64,000 nt of DNA. Origin: Mortierella sp. BCC40632. Its lineage: Eukaryota; Mortierellomycota; Mortierellomycetes; Mortierellales; Mortierellaceae. The notes beneath the pieces are model-generated. The model was not told the origin of the DNA. It did no database searches and saw only the letters and a list, made by a program, of their open reading frames with translations. How positions within the stretch are numbered: the first letter of the stretch is position 1; every line of letters starts with the position of its first letter. Positions 19,664 through 30,228 of this stretch are shown in pieces. A program made the position numbers and the translations under genes. The stretch is from NCBI GenBank assembly GCA_011634665.1, contig WAEK01000008.1, forward strand, positions 1,481,501-1,545,500, in the 5' to 3' direction.

Positions 19664-22563
19664 ATGAACTCGCGAATGAGTAATGCTGATTTACATTAGT
19701 GTCTCAACATCAACATTCCTGAATTCCCATCTAATGAAGGTCACCCGACTATTTTCGCTCCATCCTAACCTTCATCCACTTAGTGACAAGGGACCCGAGA
19801 TATCAATACCTGCCCAACGAGGTCATATCGATAGTCATTGAACAGACCCCAGATGACCTTCCACTACTATACAGTCTCCTTCTAGTAAACCGGTTCTTCT
19901 TCACCGAGACTGCCAAGCGCCTCTATTCGAACCCTTTCGCTCTTCTCAAGTGTTACTCCCATGATTACAAAAATTCAATACGATCAGTGAGGCTCGAGAG
20001 CGTTCTATTAGCCTCACTTTTCTCGCACTCGGGTGAAGATCCGACTAGAGCCCTTGGAAAGCATGGCTTAGTACCGACAAGCTTCCCGGAAAATATGGTG
20101 GAAAGGTGCCTAGAGTACTATCCAGACAACATACCCTCCTCTGGCCGATGGAGCAGAATAATTGTGAATATTTCCAGATCCAAGAAGGCCGATAGTCCAA
20201 CCGAGTCCAAGGAAGCAACCAGCCTCACGAAGCAAGACTACCCTGAAATAACAATCCTGAACTCTAAAAAGACGATAGTCAACTACTCGAAATATCTTTG
20301 GACCATCCCACAGCAAGGACGATGGGTCCCGCTTGTTTCACTCGAACGTGTTACCCATTCACCACATGCCTCTGAGGCTTCTATGAGAATGCCTGTAATT
20401 CAAGCCATCCAGGGACTCTTCCGCAGATGTAATGCCGCCTATTTTCGGGAACTCAATTTCGCTGCGAGTGATATTTCGAGTATAGTGAGAAGTGGCCAGC
20501 ATCTTGAGTTCAAATCCTTGAGGTGCCTTGTAATCAGATTTACCCCGACTCCTCAACGACCATCTGACGAGATTTCCTGCCTCAGTTATATCTCGATATT
20601 CATTCAGGGAAACCAAGATGCCTTCCCTAACAAAGGTCCGTTGGATCTTCACACTCAAAACTGCCCAAAATCGAGTAAGTTGTTGGATTGTTACATTGCC
20701 CTGAAGGCACCCCGGTGTATGAAAGTCTGTTCTATACCTGAGTTTTACGAAAATCAAGCCCTCTCCAAGATCAATACAAACTCCCTTCGAGTTTTCAAGG
20801 ATACCGAAGACCGCGTCACGCGCGATGATGATGGATGGATTCATTTCCGGAAAGAGGCTATGGCGGTCAAAATCCAGAAATTCCTGAGTTCATGCCCCCA
20901 TCTGCAAGAGCTAGAGCTTCTTGTTAGCAGTGTGGATTTATTCCGCAGTGACGAGGAGCCACAGTTCGAGAGTCAAGAGGGCACCCTAGTAAAAGGAAAG
21001 CAAAAAGCTCCTGACTTGCTGTCAGTCACTCCACTGTTTTATTCGCTGAGAAAGCTCGCTCTCCATAGGCCAAACCATTTTCGGATCGTGATCGGAGCCT
21101 TGAACGATGCGGTGGCATCATCTAATTCCTCCTTGAGAGAAATCGAGGTCACTGCGGGCCAGTTTTCAAAAGTGAAAAGCGGTGCTGCCAGTTCAGAAGA
21201 GGAATCTGGATTCCTTCCGGAAAGTGTTCGGTTGTCAAGACGATGCAATAGCCTTGGTTATTGGAATGCACCGTTCTTAAAGAGCATCAAAATTCATGTG
21301 ACCATTAACACGCCCTCGATCAAAGTAGGAGCGCTGAATGGATGCCCACAACTCGAGGAGCTGTATCTAGAGATTGTTCAGCGATATAAAACGCCCCCTG
21401 AAGCCCAGGACTATTTGCCGATTCCAAATGATTATGAACCCTACCAAGAAACTCCATCTTTGAACCCATACAAGACGTTTCCGAAATGGACACTTCCCAG
21501 GTTGCGAATCCTCGATCTAAGCACGGCCGCTGCCATTCGATTCAATTTTGAGTCCTTCGAGGATGGTATGCCAAACCTTGTTAAGGCCAGGCTCGTTGTG
21601 GATGATAAGTGCGGAGAGCTCATGGGAGATCACGCAGAGCGTATTCAGCCACTCGCAAGGCACTTCAAGTTAGGTAATTAGAAAGCATTTGATCTAGTTT
21701 TCTCTTGTGATTTGTTGTTGTTGTTGTGTCCTCTCTCTAACTATGAAATTTGCCTTAAAGGTTTAAAACGAGAAATTTATCTACCTGTTCGCCCTGACAA
21801 CAACAAAGGATGGACTAAGAACTGGTGCCTTCCACGAATGAGTCATCTCCATTTGGCTGGTCCAAGTGCCTGTGTCTTCAGCATGGATAAACTCTTGGAA
21901 CTCCCAGAATTGCAAGAGCTCAGTCTCGAATACGCTGTCAGGGTAGGACGGTCTGTTTCAGATGTGTTGGAAAGGGTCAACAGAAACAACCCACTTAGGA
22001 ATCTGAATGATTTTATCAAAGTACGACTACAGCGGCATTCACCACTGATTGATAGCAAACTCTCACATGTGAGGATCGTCTGTCGGTGGATCGAGGACAA
22101 GGATGAGTTGGTAGATCTACTGACGATTTACGCACCCAACCTCAAAACTTTAATGATTTCTGAACCGAGGGGCGCATATTTTGCCAACGGCCCCACTTGG
22201 TTTCTGGCTTCGATCGTTCGCGCATGCGAGATATCGCGGAGCCAAGAGTACGCGGAGCGAGTGGGGATGGGAACAGCCTCTCAAGCGCAGCCATCTATAC
22301 TTGGCTTCGTCAAGAAACACATGGCGACCAAAGAATCGTCTCAAGAAAGGCACGAGTCTGACGTGAAAGCGTTGAATATGAGTAAGCCGGCCCAGCAGAG
22401 ACCTGGGGTCAGTCTGATAAATTGCAATTTCTTTAGCCCGTTCCTGTTTTCAGCCGAGGATACGAGCCATGTGAGTGGGTTCCGGGGAGTGAGAAGTTCT
22501 GATATAGTTGAGAACGAGTGCATCTTTACCATCAATCAACAATTGTTAGTTTGGGATCGTTGA
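19664..22563 (+). CDS. F-box/LRR-like protein B
   Basis: This is a paralogue of the gene at 10744, with the same inferred SCF substrate-receptor role. I model three exons: 16-base first exon 19664-19679, intron 19680-19783, exon 19784-21673, intron 21674-21760, exon 21761-22563; this gives 902 residues. The F-box-like motif begins at LPNEVISIVIEQ and continues LLYSLLLVNRFFFTETAKRLY. The leucine-rich body follows, with CPHLQELELLVSSVDLF and NGCPQLEELYLEIVQRY. Both introns are at the same positions and phases as in gene A. It lies alone in the loop of the inverted repeat, in the same orientation as gene A. Similarity to A is clear but far lower than that between the repeat arms, so the F-box duplication is older or faster evolving. 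The substrate is unknown. Confidence 0.86.
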
Positions 22564-22577
22564 ACCATCATTGCCTA

Positions 22578-22583
22578 AATAAA
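22578..22583 (+). terminator. AATAAA polyadenylation signal of F-box gene B
   Basis: An exact AATAAA lies 15 bases after the gene B stop codon. The position suits a poly(A) signal, although this close to the stop it would give a very short 3' UTR. Confidence 0.5.
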
Positions 22584-22959
22584 GGTCCAATCCAACAATT
22601 TACTCCTCACTTCGTGAGGCCACAGTTTGCAAATGGAGAACTCTATAATTGAATGGATGTAAATCCTCCTCGTCCCATCTTCAAGTTTTGTTGAATTTCC
22701 AATTTTCTGCCATGATTGGCGTCAGCCAATACACTGAGAAACTGCTCAAATGGTAATAACATACTAGTTGTCAAATCCTCGGTTTGTCTGCTCTGATAAT
22801 GAGTAAACAAACCTAATAGAGAAGATAAAATGGACCACAAAGCCTGTAATCTCTCTGAAATCACGGGATAAATCCTACTTGAAAGCTCGATACACGCCAG
22901 CGACAAGAGAGGATAAAACAGTCTTGGCAATGTCTAGCAACATTAGGACTTTCTCCATG

Positions 22960-22960
<1 letters not shown>

Positions 22961-22996
<36 letters not shown>
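22961..22996. repeat. CT dinucleotide array, 18 units
   Basis: A pure CT repeat in the loop between the inverted-repeat arms. Confidence 0.95.
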
Positions 22997-22997
<1 letters not shown>

Positions 22998-23940
22998 ATT
23001 TTTCTTGCTTTCTTTCTTATTTCTTCCACATCTATTATCAGACAGACGAAAAGCTAAGCACTGGGGGCTGGGATATGCTATGGAGATACAAGGCTCCGGG
23101 TCCCTTGAGCAGTTGGCTCACCATAGCCCTTACACACTATGCTCTATCTCGGCAAACTTGGAGCGTTATCTTTTCCAACCTACGAAGGCACTGGAGAAGA
23201 AATATGTACAACTCACCAACGTGTTCTCTATTAGGGTCGCCGAGAGGACAGTCAATGGAGCCAATGGACCATAAAAATGCCCCTTGTACCCTTCCTGAAG
23301 AAATTCCCCTTCATGTCTAGGGTGAGCAACTCACCCGAGGATCTCTAGAGTGTGTAGCATAGGGAATAAAAAATTCAGATACGCCCAATTTAGAAAGTAC
23401 TATACTACATACTGGCTGTGTTATCACGGGAGAGTGAGCATTGACCAGAAATTCTATTATCTGCTGGTTGCTTCGGTGAGAAATAGAAAGTACCTCACCT
23501 CCCGAGGAATACTCAATTACCATAGTATTGGAGGAAAGGGGCTCGGAGCAATAGTTCCTTATTTACTTGAGGGATTCGTACAAAAACTCTCGAGAGACAT
23601 TGTCAAGCCTACACAGACTGAACTCAAGGTCATGCAAACAGTTGATCCGGTTTCATACACACATCGGATTGGATTAAAGCAGAGAGACTACTTCTTGGGG
23701 GAGTGGGGTTGAAGAGTGTGACAAGTGGGTGTGAGAAAGAGGAAAGAGAAAAGGACAGACTGTCATTCCATCTCGTTATTTTGTGGGACGCAACCGTTGG
23801 ATAGATCACAAAGCAAGTACCGCACAGGATGTGTTTTTCTTTTCTTTTTTCTCAACGGTCTTGTCCGACCATCCATCCTTCCTTTCCCCCTCCCCCCTGA
23901 GCATGCTGTAATTCGGCAGCTATGGGCGTAAAAGAGAAAG

Positions 23941-24024
23941 GAAAGAGGAAGGAAAGCAACGAGGAAGGAAAGCAACGAGGAAGGAAAGCAACGAGGAAGG
24001 AAAGCAACGAGGAAGGAAAGCAAA
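23941..24024. repeat. 16-base tandem array (right arm)
   Basis: Mirror copy of the array at 17018-17096; units read AACGAGGAAGGAAAGC on the plus strand. Confidence 0.85.
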
Positions 24025-24430
24025 GAGAGGAAAAGGGATATCAAATGCTCGATGTCGATCTATGCAAACAATGAAAGAGCTAGCCAAAGGTCTCAGTCCA
24101 TGTCTATTCTCGTCTCAGAAATATCCACTTCCCATTGTTTTCCAAAGGGTCCCGCGTCCAAATACGCTCTTGGCGAGATGTGACAGGGATCCGTGTGGCG
24201 ATAATGATGGCAAAAGCTCGGGGTTGTGTCGTTAGATAGAGTCATCGATTCGTGTTACTTGTGCATTCTCGTGTTGTGCTAATGCCTGCACTCTGCATTT
24301 CCCATGTCTTCAAGCAAATGCCCTCGGAAGAGGCTCTTGTGAGCTGCAGGGAAAGAGGGGGGGGGGGGGGGGGGGAGGGAAGGGAGGGCGATATGAGAAA
24401 GTAGAGAGGGAGAGGGCAGGGAGAACAGCT

Positions 24431-24517
24431 GGATGCCGACGTAGCCTTTGGTAGAATGCCGACGTAACCTTTGGTAGAATGCCGACGTAACCTTTTGGCA
24501 AAATGCCGACGTAACCT
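24431..24517. repeat. 23-base tandem array (right arm)
   Basis: Mirror copy of the array at 16517-16602; units contain AATGCCGACGTAACC. Confidence 0.85.
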
Positions 24518-24654
24518 CTGGTTGCCTGGCTGTTGTCCAATGGTTTTTGGAAGATAGAGAGGAAGTCAAGTCACGGATGCTGGTAGGTGTAACTAGAAGA
24601 GAACGAATAGGAACATGGCGATGATGATGGGTGAGAATGAGAGAAAGTAAAAAG

Positions 24655-24689
<35 letters not shown>

Positions 24690-24831
24690 TGAGAGAGAGG
24701 AAGCAAGGGGGAGGAGAGAAAAGGGGGGACAGGCGAACGGGAGAAGGGTCGTTGGTCAGGGACAGGGACCTGCATGTGGGAAAAGAGCAGAGTGGAGCGT
24801 GACTGCCAGCTCACAGCAGACAGGTGCACAA

Positions 24832-24932
24832 GCACACAGACATTCAGGCACACAGACATTCAGGCACACAGACATTCAGGCACACAGACATTCAGACACA
24901 CAGGCAGGCACACAGGCAGGCACACAGGCAGA
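24832..24932. repeat. Tandem array of 12- and 16-base units (right arm)
   Basis: Mirror copy of the array at 16102-16203; 16-base units contain CACACAGACATTCAGG. Confidence 0.85.
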
Positions 24933-26167
24933 CACTTGGGAAACTCGGAAGCTCAAGGTTCCTGCATCCTTGCATCGAAGGATAAGAGACGAACCAGAAA
25001 AAAAAAAAAAAAGACGCGAAGGTTATAGTTCAAACAGAGCCATATACCAAGAGAGAACTGCATTATCAGATTGATGGCCGTTAGGACTGTTGGTGATTTG
25101 AGAGGGAAGGGGAGAGGAGAAAGAGAGGGAGAGGAAGAGGGCAGAGCATTGTACAAAATCGATGTTGCGCTATTCTTCCGACTTGGAGCCACAAACGTTT
25201 TTTTTTCACAGGGAATCAAAAGGCAAAGAGGAGAGAGAGAAAAGAGAGGGAAGAGCCGAGGAAGAGGGAGTCTCTGACTCTCTTTCTGTCTCTCAAAAAT
25301 CTCTTCTGTCTCTCTCTCTCTATTCTTCCTCTCTGAGCTCTAAACGTTTTGTTTCACAGGGAATAAAAAGGCAAAATATTATATCTCTATACAGACATAT
25401 ATATATATATATCTATATATCTATATATCTATCTTTCTCTCTCTATATCTCTCTCTCTCTCTCTCTCTATATATAATCTCTATCTCTCTCTCTCTCTCTC
25501 TCTATATCTCTATATCTCTCTCTCTCTCTTTTCCACTGAACCTAAACACGGCCATGGCCTGTGCCACAGAAGTGCAGACTATCCGTGGCATTGAGTTTAA
25601 ATTTGAGCCATTATTCATGTCATTGAGTGTGAGCCATTATCCATGTCATTGAATGTGAGCTATTGTCCATGTCATTGAATACGAGTTCTATTACACATGC
25701 CATTGAATACAAGCTGACTGTGTCGTTGAATGCAAACATCCTATGCAATTGAGTATGGCTGTGGTGGTGTCTGTGCAGTCGATTACGGCCACCTATGCAA
25801 CCGACGGTTGACAATTGGCGATTGAATACGAACAGCCTGTACCAATGAATCCCCAACACCTGCTCCATGGCACACCTCATGGTCAGGATACAGTCTCGTA
25901 TTGAGCAGGACAAGAGTGTACAAGGGGTGACAAAGTGAGAGAGAGAAAGAGAGAGAGACAGAGAGAGAGGAAGAGAGATAGGAGGAAAGTGAGTGTGTGA
26001 AAGAGAGAGAGAAGCAGAGAGAGACTTGCACTCGTATCTCAAGCACACACCTCCTCAGATACGCGACTCTGTAAAAAAAGGCTCGCGTTCCTCGCTTTTA
26101 GTCATCTCTATCCACTCAAGCAACCATCCCTCTCTCCCTTCTCAAGCACCCTCCTCTCCAAGCCAAC

Positions 26168-26416
26168 ATGAAGTTCACTCAGTTTGCCGTTGTCGCCGCC
26201 GTTGTCGCCCTCTTCGCATCTGCTGCCGAGGCCGCCTGCACTTGCACCAGAAGCTATGCTGGCAAGCACTGCGGTCAGTCCCCCTTCCTCTCCAGATGCA
26301 AGACCGACTACATCTACCAGTGCAACGGTGTCTCTGGCAGTGCTGCCTACGAGTACGGACCTTGCCGAAAGGGATGTGTCTATGAGGGTCTCTCCAAGGA
26401 CTACTGCCGCTCGTAA
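26168..26416 (+). CDS. Small secreted cysteine-rich protein
   Basis: An 82-residue single-exon protein. A classic signal peptide (MKFTQFAVVAAVVALFASA, cleavage near AEA-AC) is followed by a mature part of about 60 residues with eight cysteines, enough for four disulfide bonds. The mature protein begins with a CTC motif and ends near DYCRS. It has many Tyr, Gly and Ser and no further hydrophobic segment, so it should be exported. The start is supported by an A-rich context (CCAACATG) after a CT-rich leader. It resembles the class of small secreted proteins that fungi use at surfaces or in interactions, but I do not recognise the family and claim no activity. A frameshifted twin lies in the left arm. 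Confidence 0.82.
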   Translation: MKFTQFAVVAAVVALFASAAEAACTCTRSYAGKHCGQSPFLSRCKTDYIYQCNGVSGSAAYEYGPCRKGCVYEGLSKDYCRS

Positions 26417-27612
26417 ATCCTGTTCTCTCAAGCACTCTATCGACCAGATGACGACCCCGTATCATTTCAAGCAAAGGTAAATGCATTTCCAGAGTCTAGC
26501 GAAGACAAAGGACACTGGAGCAATGTGGCAGTCTCTCTTTTGATCCAACATAGTAAATTACACCAGCCTAAACCCTTTTACCTCAACTAATGGGTCCATG
26601 ATGTTCTTTATCTTACTTCCCATGATGTTCTTTATCTTACTTCTCACGACCACACTAGCCTACAACGAATTGTCCAACATGTCAAGTCTCGTAAGAGTCA
26701 AGTGTATGATCCTTCAAGGCCATGTCTTCAGTGGAGGCACATTTCCTATCATCTGGTAGCAGCAATTGAAAGAATAAATGGCCTGAATTGTCCAATATCT
26801 CTTGTCTATATTTCGATTAGTATGAGCGATGATCTCCCTTGGTTGGAGCAATGATATTGAGTAATAGTGCTTCAGGATTGAAGGCGTCCTTGAAGCCTCT
26901 GAACCATGATCCTGTAACTCCTCAAATAATTGCTAGTCTCTATAATGCAGCCTCTTTGAACTGTGGTCGTGATGGCCACCTCTTCTATTCACTACTTCAC
27001 GAGATAACTGTATCCACTGAAACGCATAGCCCATCTGTGAAATTACAAACTAAGAGTGTGAAGGTTTTTTTTTTTTTTTTTTTTTTTTTTGGCTTAACCA
27101 AGAATTGCTCAACCAACAAGTGACCTACATTTCCCACCTTCATAATAAATTCCTGAAATTAAACCGAGAATGTGAAAGCAAAATGTCCATAGTTTATTTT
27201 ACGCTGCGCCCATCACAAACCAAAAGCAGAGATATACCACCAGTATGCTTATCCCATTTCTGAACCCTTGCACCGTTCATAAGAAGTAACCAGCTAGCAG
27301 CTTGTATTACTCTTCATGGAAAGGATCTCGCTCAACTACGAATTTCTTGTTAAAAGCGAATCCCTTGGAGATGGAAATGGGCCAATCTCTCAAAGAATCA
27401 GTCCTTAGACTGCCTTGTAGACCATCCCGCAGCGTAGACTCGAAGATGGGTTTCCCTACCCCTTGAAAGCAACGGCTCTGTCTGTCTGTTGATGCTCTAG
27501 TCGAGAATCCTGTCCAATATGAGGGGACCTAGCTCTGCATTGCAGAAATTGCCGCGGTGAAGTAATGTCTAAGGAGCCTCCTTCATTGATACTGTGGTCC
27601 TCCTCTAGAGGA
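26417..27612. other. Right arm end and spacer
   Basis: Up to about 26811 this is the outer part of the right arm, including two tandem copies of a segment around CCATGATGTTCTTTATCTTAC. Beyond it is unique sequence with a 26-base T tract (27065-27090) and the 3' flank of the minus-strand gene that ends at 27613. The open frame 26839-27123 shows no domain and is not called. Confidence 0.55.
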
Positions 27613-29087
27613 TCACAGTCCTGGAAAGCCAGCGCTTGCGGTTGCGCTCGGTCCTACCTCGTTCTCCATGAGAGTCGTTAGAGCATCTAAATCTAGCTCA
27701 GTATTGTCTTCCATGGTTTCCAGCTCTTGGTCAAGATGCTCTGGCGGACATGAGGCCATTGGCGTGGCGTTTGGGGCTACTTCGTTGATTCTGTGAAGCC
27801 TCATATCAGAAGGCGAGGAGGGAAAAGACCAAATGCTGAATTCCGATTGTTTGTTGGTTTCTTGACGGATATTTGGTCGCCAGCTTTCTGGTTGAAGCAG
27901 GGTCATTGAGTCCATATTGCTCCATGTAGTATTTGAAATAGCCCGATCCATCAACTCAGTAGTAGTGCTTTTTTCTACATGGATAGGTAAACAAGAATTC
28001 TCGACATGTACTACACGTTCTATCGTTGTTGAGGTAGGGCAACTAGGTGAAAAACTGCTATCCACCCTTTTTTCCTCTGGTTGCTTTCTCTTGGGAGACG
28101 TGATTCTATCCCGTTGGACCGATGGTCGGTTCAAAAATAGTCGGTGTTCTTGAAGATATGTTGGCTGAGAATATGCTGACTGTTGTGCCACTAAATCTGA
28201 AGTCTTCAGCTGTGTGGAGAATGACTGGGATGCTTGTTGTCGTTGAACAGGCATCGAGTCTGTTTGCAAAGATTCCGTAGAGGGGTAATATTCATATACA
28301 GGCCGGCCTTGTTCATGTGATTGGTAGCCGAGATCAAAAGAGCCATTGTTGTATGGGCCCAATGATGCAGTGACTGAAGTAGGTGAGATAGACGGCAAAG
28401 AGCTTGTTTCGTATATTCCAAAGCGGTGCATTGGTGGGAGAGTCCCCCTTTTCTGTGGATGAGAACCATGGATTGCACCAAGGTGATATCCTGATAGGAT
28501 TTGATGCGGTGAGCAAGAAGTTTCATGAACAATCCTTTCCATATTTTGCTGGCCAAGTGGTTGAAAGGATTAGTAAGCGAGCATTTTATAAAGATTTATT
28601 TTCCAAGTACTCTTCATATTTCTTTGCTCACCTGCATCTGAGAGTACTTTCTGTTTAATCTTGCTGCTCTAGCTCGGTTACAGGGCCGAACAATCTGCAG
28701 TACCCTTGATGGAGGCAGTTCATATACTGTTTCCTGATCTTGTAGCATCCTTCTATCCAAAAAGGCGTCGACGTGGTCGCCATGCTGTGCCACATGTATA
28801 CCTTTCGCACTTGACGCCTCATTTCCCAGTTTGTTGTAGTCATACAATGCATTGGAGGACAATGACGGCACCTGCGCAAGCGGGAGTTCAACTTCAACTG
28901 TCGCTCGTGGAAAATTAAATCCGTGGTAAGGGTGGCGCTTGCAGCCAAAACCTTCCACTAGACTGTCCTGCGACGGGAAAATCTCGCAGGGTTGTTCTGG
29001 AAGACATTGACTGAATCCGAATCTCGGTACTCTTGCATCCTCTACTGAGGAAAAGACGTATGTTTACCACTGCGATTTCTTTTCTCC

Positions 29088-29186
<99 letters not shown>

Positions 29187-29492
29187 TGGGTGACATGTCG
29201 TACGATTACCTTCACTTTTCCCAGTGGGGTTGGAATCGTAACCACCATGAAAAACCTCGTCGCTGGAGATACTCAGTGGCAGAGAAACTCCTTTCTGTCG
29301 CTTGACAAAGGTCCTGGAGCATCTGAGTGATAGTTATTGACCATGAAGGATAACCTTCGCATGGGTATAATGACTCTGTTGATGGAGGGTTCACGAGTAG
29401 TAGATTTTGACATACTTGGAGAAGGGGATGTACTCGAGTTCATGTTTGGTGTAGGCTTTGACTGAAGATGGTTCCGGCCTGAGTGCCGCCAT
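27613..29492 (-). CDS. Hypothetical 511-residue protein, four exons
   Basis: I do not recognise this family. Reconstructed exons on the minus strand are 29492-29416, 29322-29210, 29041-28632 and 28548-27613. All junctions are GT-AG and keep frame, and the last intron has a good branch-like TTACTAATC. The N-terminus reads MAALRPEPSSVKAYTKHELE, then a basic stretch (SRTFVKRQKG). The middle has an Arg/Asn-rich helix (NRARAARLNRKYSQMQ) that could be a short basic segment, and the C-terminal half is Ser/Gln/Pro-rich and probably disordered with an acidic end. This composition would suit a nuclear regulatory protein, but that is a guess. It is divergent from the SNG1-like gene, sharing a 736-base intergenic promoter. 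The acceptor of exon 3 is a CAGTAG tandem (29042-29047): both choices keep frame and would differ by one residue. Confidence 0.7.
29098..29185. repeat. CT array followed by 55 T in an intron
   Basis: On the plus strand a CT dinucleotide array runs into 55 consecutive T. On the coding strand of the gene at 27613-29492 it lies inside intron 2 as a long A tract followed by GA repeats, a purine block ahead of the acceptor. Confidence 0.95.
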
Positions 29493-30228
29493 TTCTTCAG
29501 TGGGAGGTAAGAAGTGTAGGTTAGGAGGAGTCGAAACGCAAGAAGAGTCAAAGCGAAGAAAGGACTGGCTTTTTTTCTTTAAGGATATGATCGACAACGG
29601 TATCGGTGATGTTCTGGGGCTTGACCCCAGGTGGCTGCTGCGGCCATCCAATAGCATCAAGGTTGTGCGGTGCGCAGGGGCAGCGGGAGTTTGATCGATC
29701 ATGCCTGTGTAACCGCTCGCCCCTTGGCACTTGCCGCGGAGAAAACACTTTGCTGGGACATGCAGGCGTGGGATGGTATCAATCGGGCAGACAGGCAGGC
29801 AGGCAGGCAGACAAAAAAAAAAAAAAAAAAAAAAAAGGGTGGGCAAGTGCAAGTTTGGGCGAGTGGGCAAACGTAGGCGGGAGAGTGTGAGAGTTGTGAA
29901 ACGCATGGCCACAGGTCAAGAAATTCTCAACGCCGACAATGACCCGGATTTAGTCGGTCACGACGACAGCCCATTTGATCGTTCTCACATATTCCCATTC
30001 TCATGACATCGTCCCGTTACATCAATCAAATCAACCAAACCTGATCTACCTGACCATTAAACCGATCTGCCGACGGGTCTTTCCCCTCTCCCAACCGTTT
30101 CTCCTTTCACCCCACTTTCTCACCCTCCTCACCCTCCTCTCTCGGTCTACATCTCCTCTTCCTCTCCAGGCACCGTGCGCCGTAGCTTCAGCTGGTGCAT
30201 CCTGCCGCAGATCAGCTAACCCTGCGAC
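29493..30228. promoter_or_regulatory. Divergent promoter region
   Basis: This is the shared upstream region of the minus-strand hypothetical gene and the plus-strand SNG1-like gene. It contains a GCAG tetranucleotide array near 29786-29811 followed by 24 A (29813-29836), and a strongly pyrimidine-rich leader from about 30070 to 30170 before the SNG1-like start. No clear TATA box was found. Confidence 0.45.

Larger units (their letters stand above)
22564..23660. other. Loop sequence after F-box gene B
   Basis: No supported gene. A CT dinucleotide array lies at 22961-22996. An open frame at 23350-23712 (plus) runs across the inner end of the right arm; it has mixed composition and no recognised domain. 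The minus-strand frame 22643-22930 is also unassigned. Confidence 0.5.
23661..26811. repeat. Right arm of a large inverted repeat
   Basis: Reverse complement of about 14118-17376. It is slightly shorter, mainly because the AT microsatellite is reduced. It has a G-homopolymer of about 19 bases near 24358-24376 where the left arm has broken C runs. Between about 25190 and 25380 it carries two copies of a segment with CACAGGGAAT where the left arm has one, while a left-arm segment near 15690-15770 is missing. All three minisatellite arrays and the secreted-protein gene are conserved in mirrored order. Confidence 0.9.

Noticed and set aside
14118..26811. DNA transposon with long terminal inverted repeats
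   Set aside because: No transposase-like frame in arms or loop and no target-site duplication seen at the outer ends; a segmental inverted duplication fits better.
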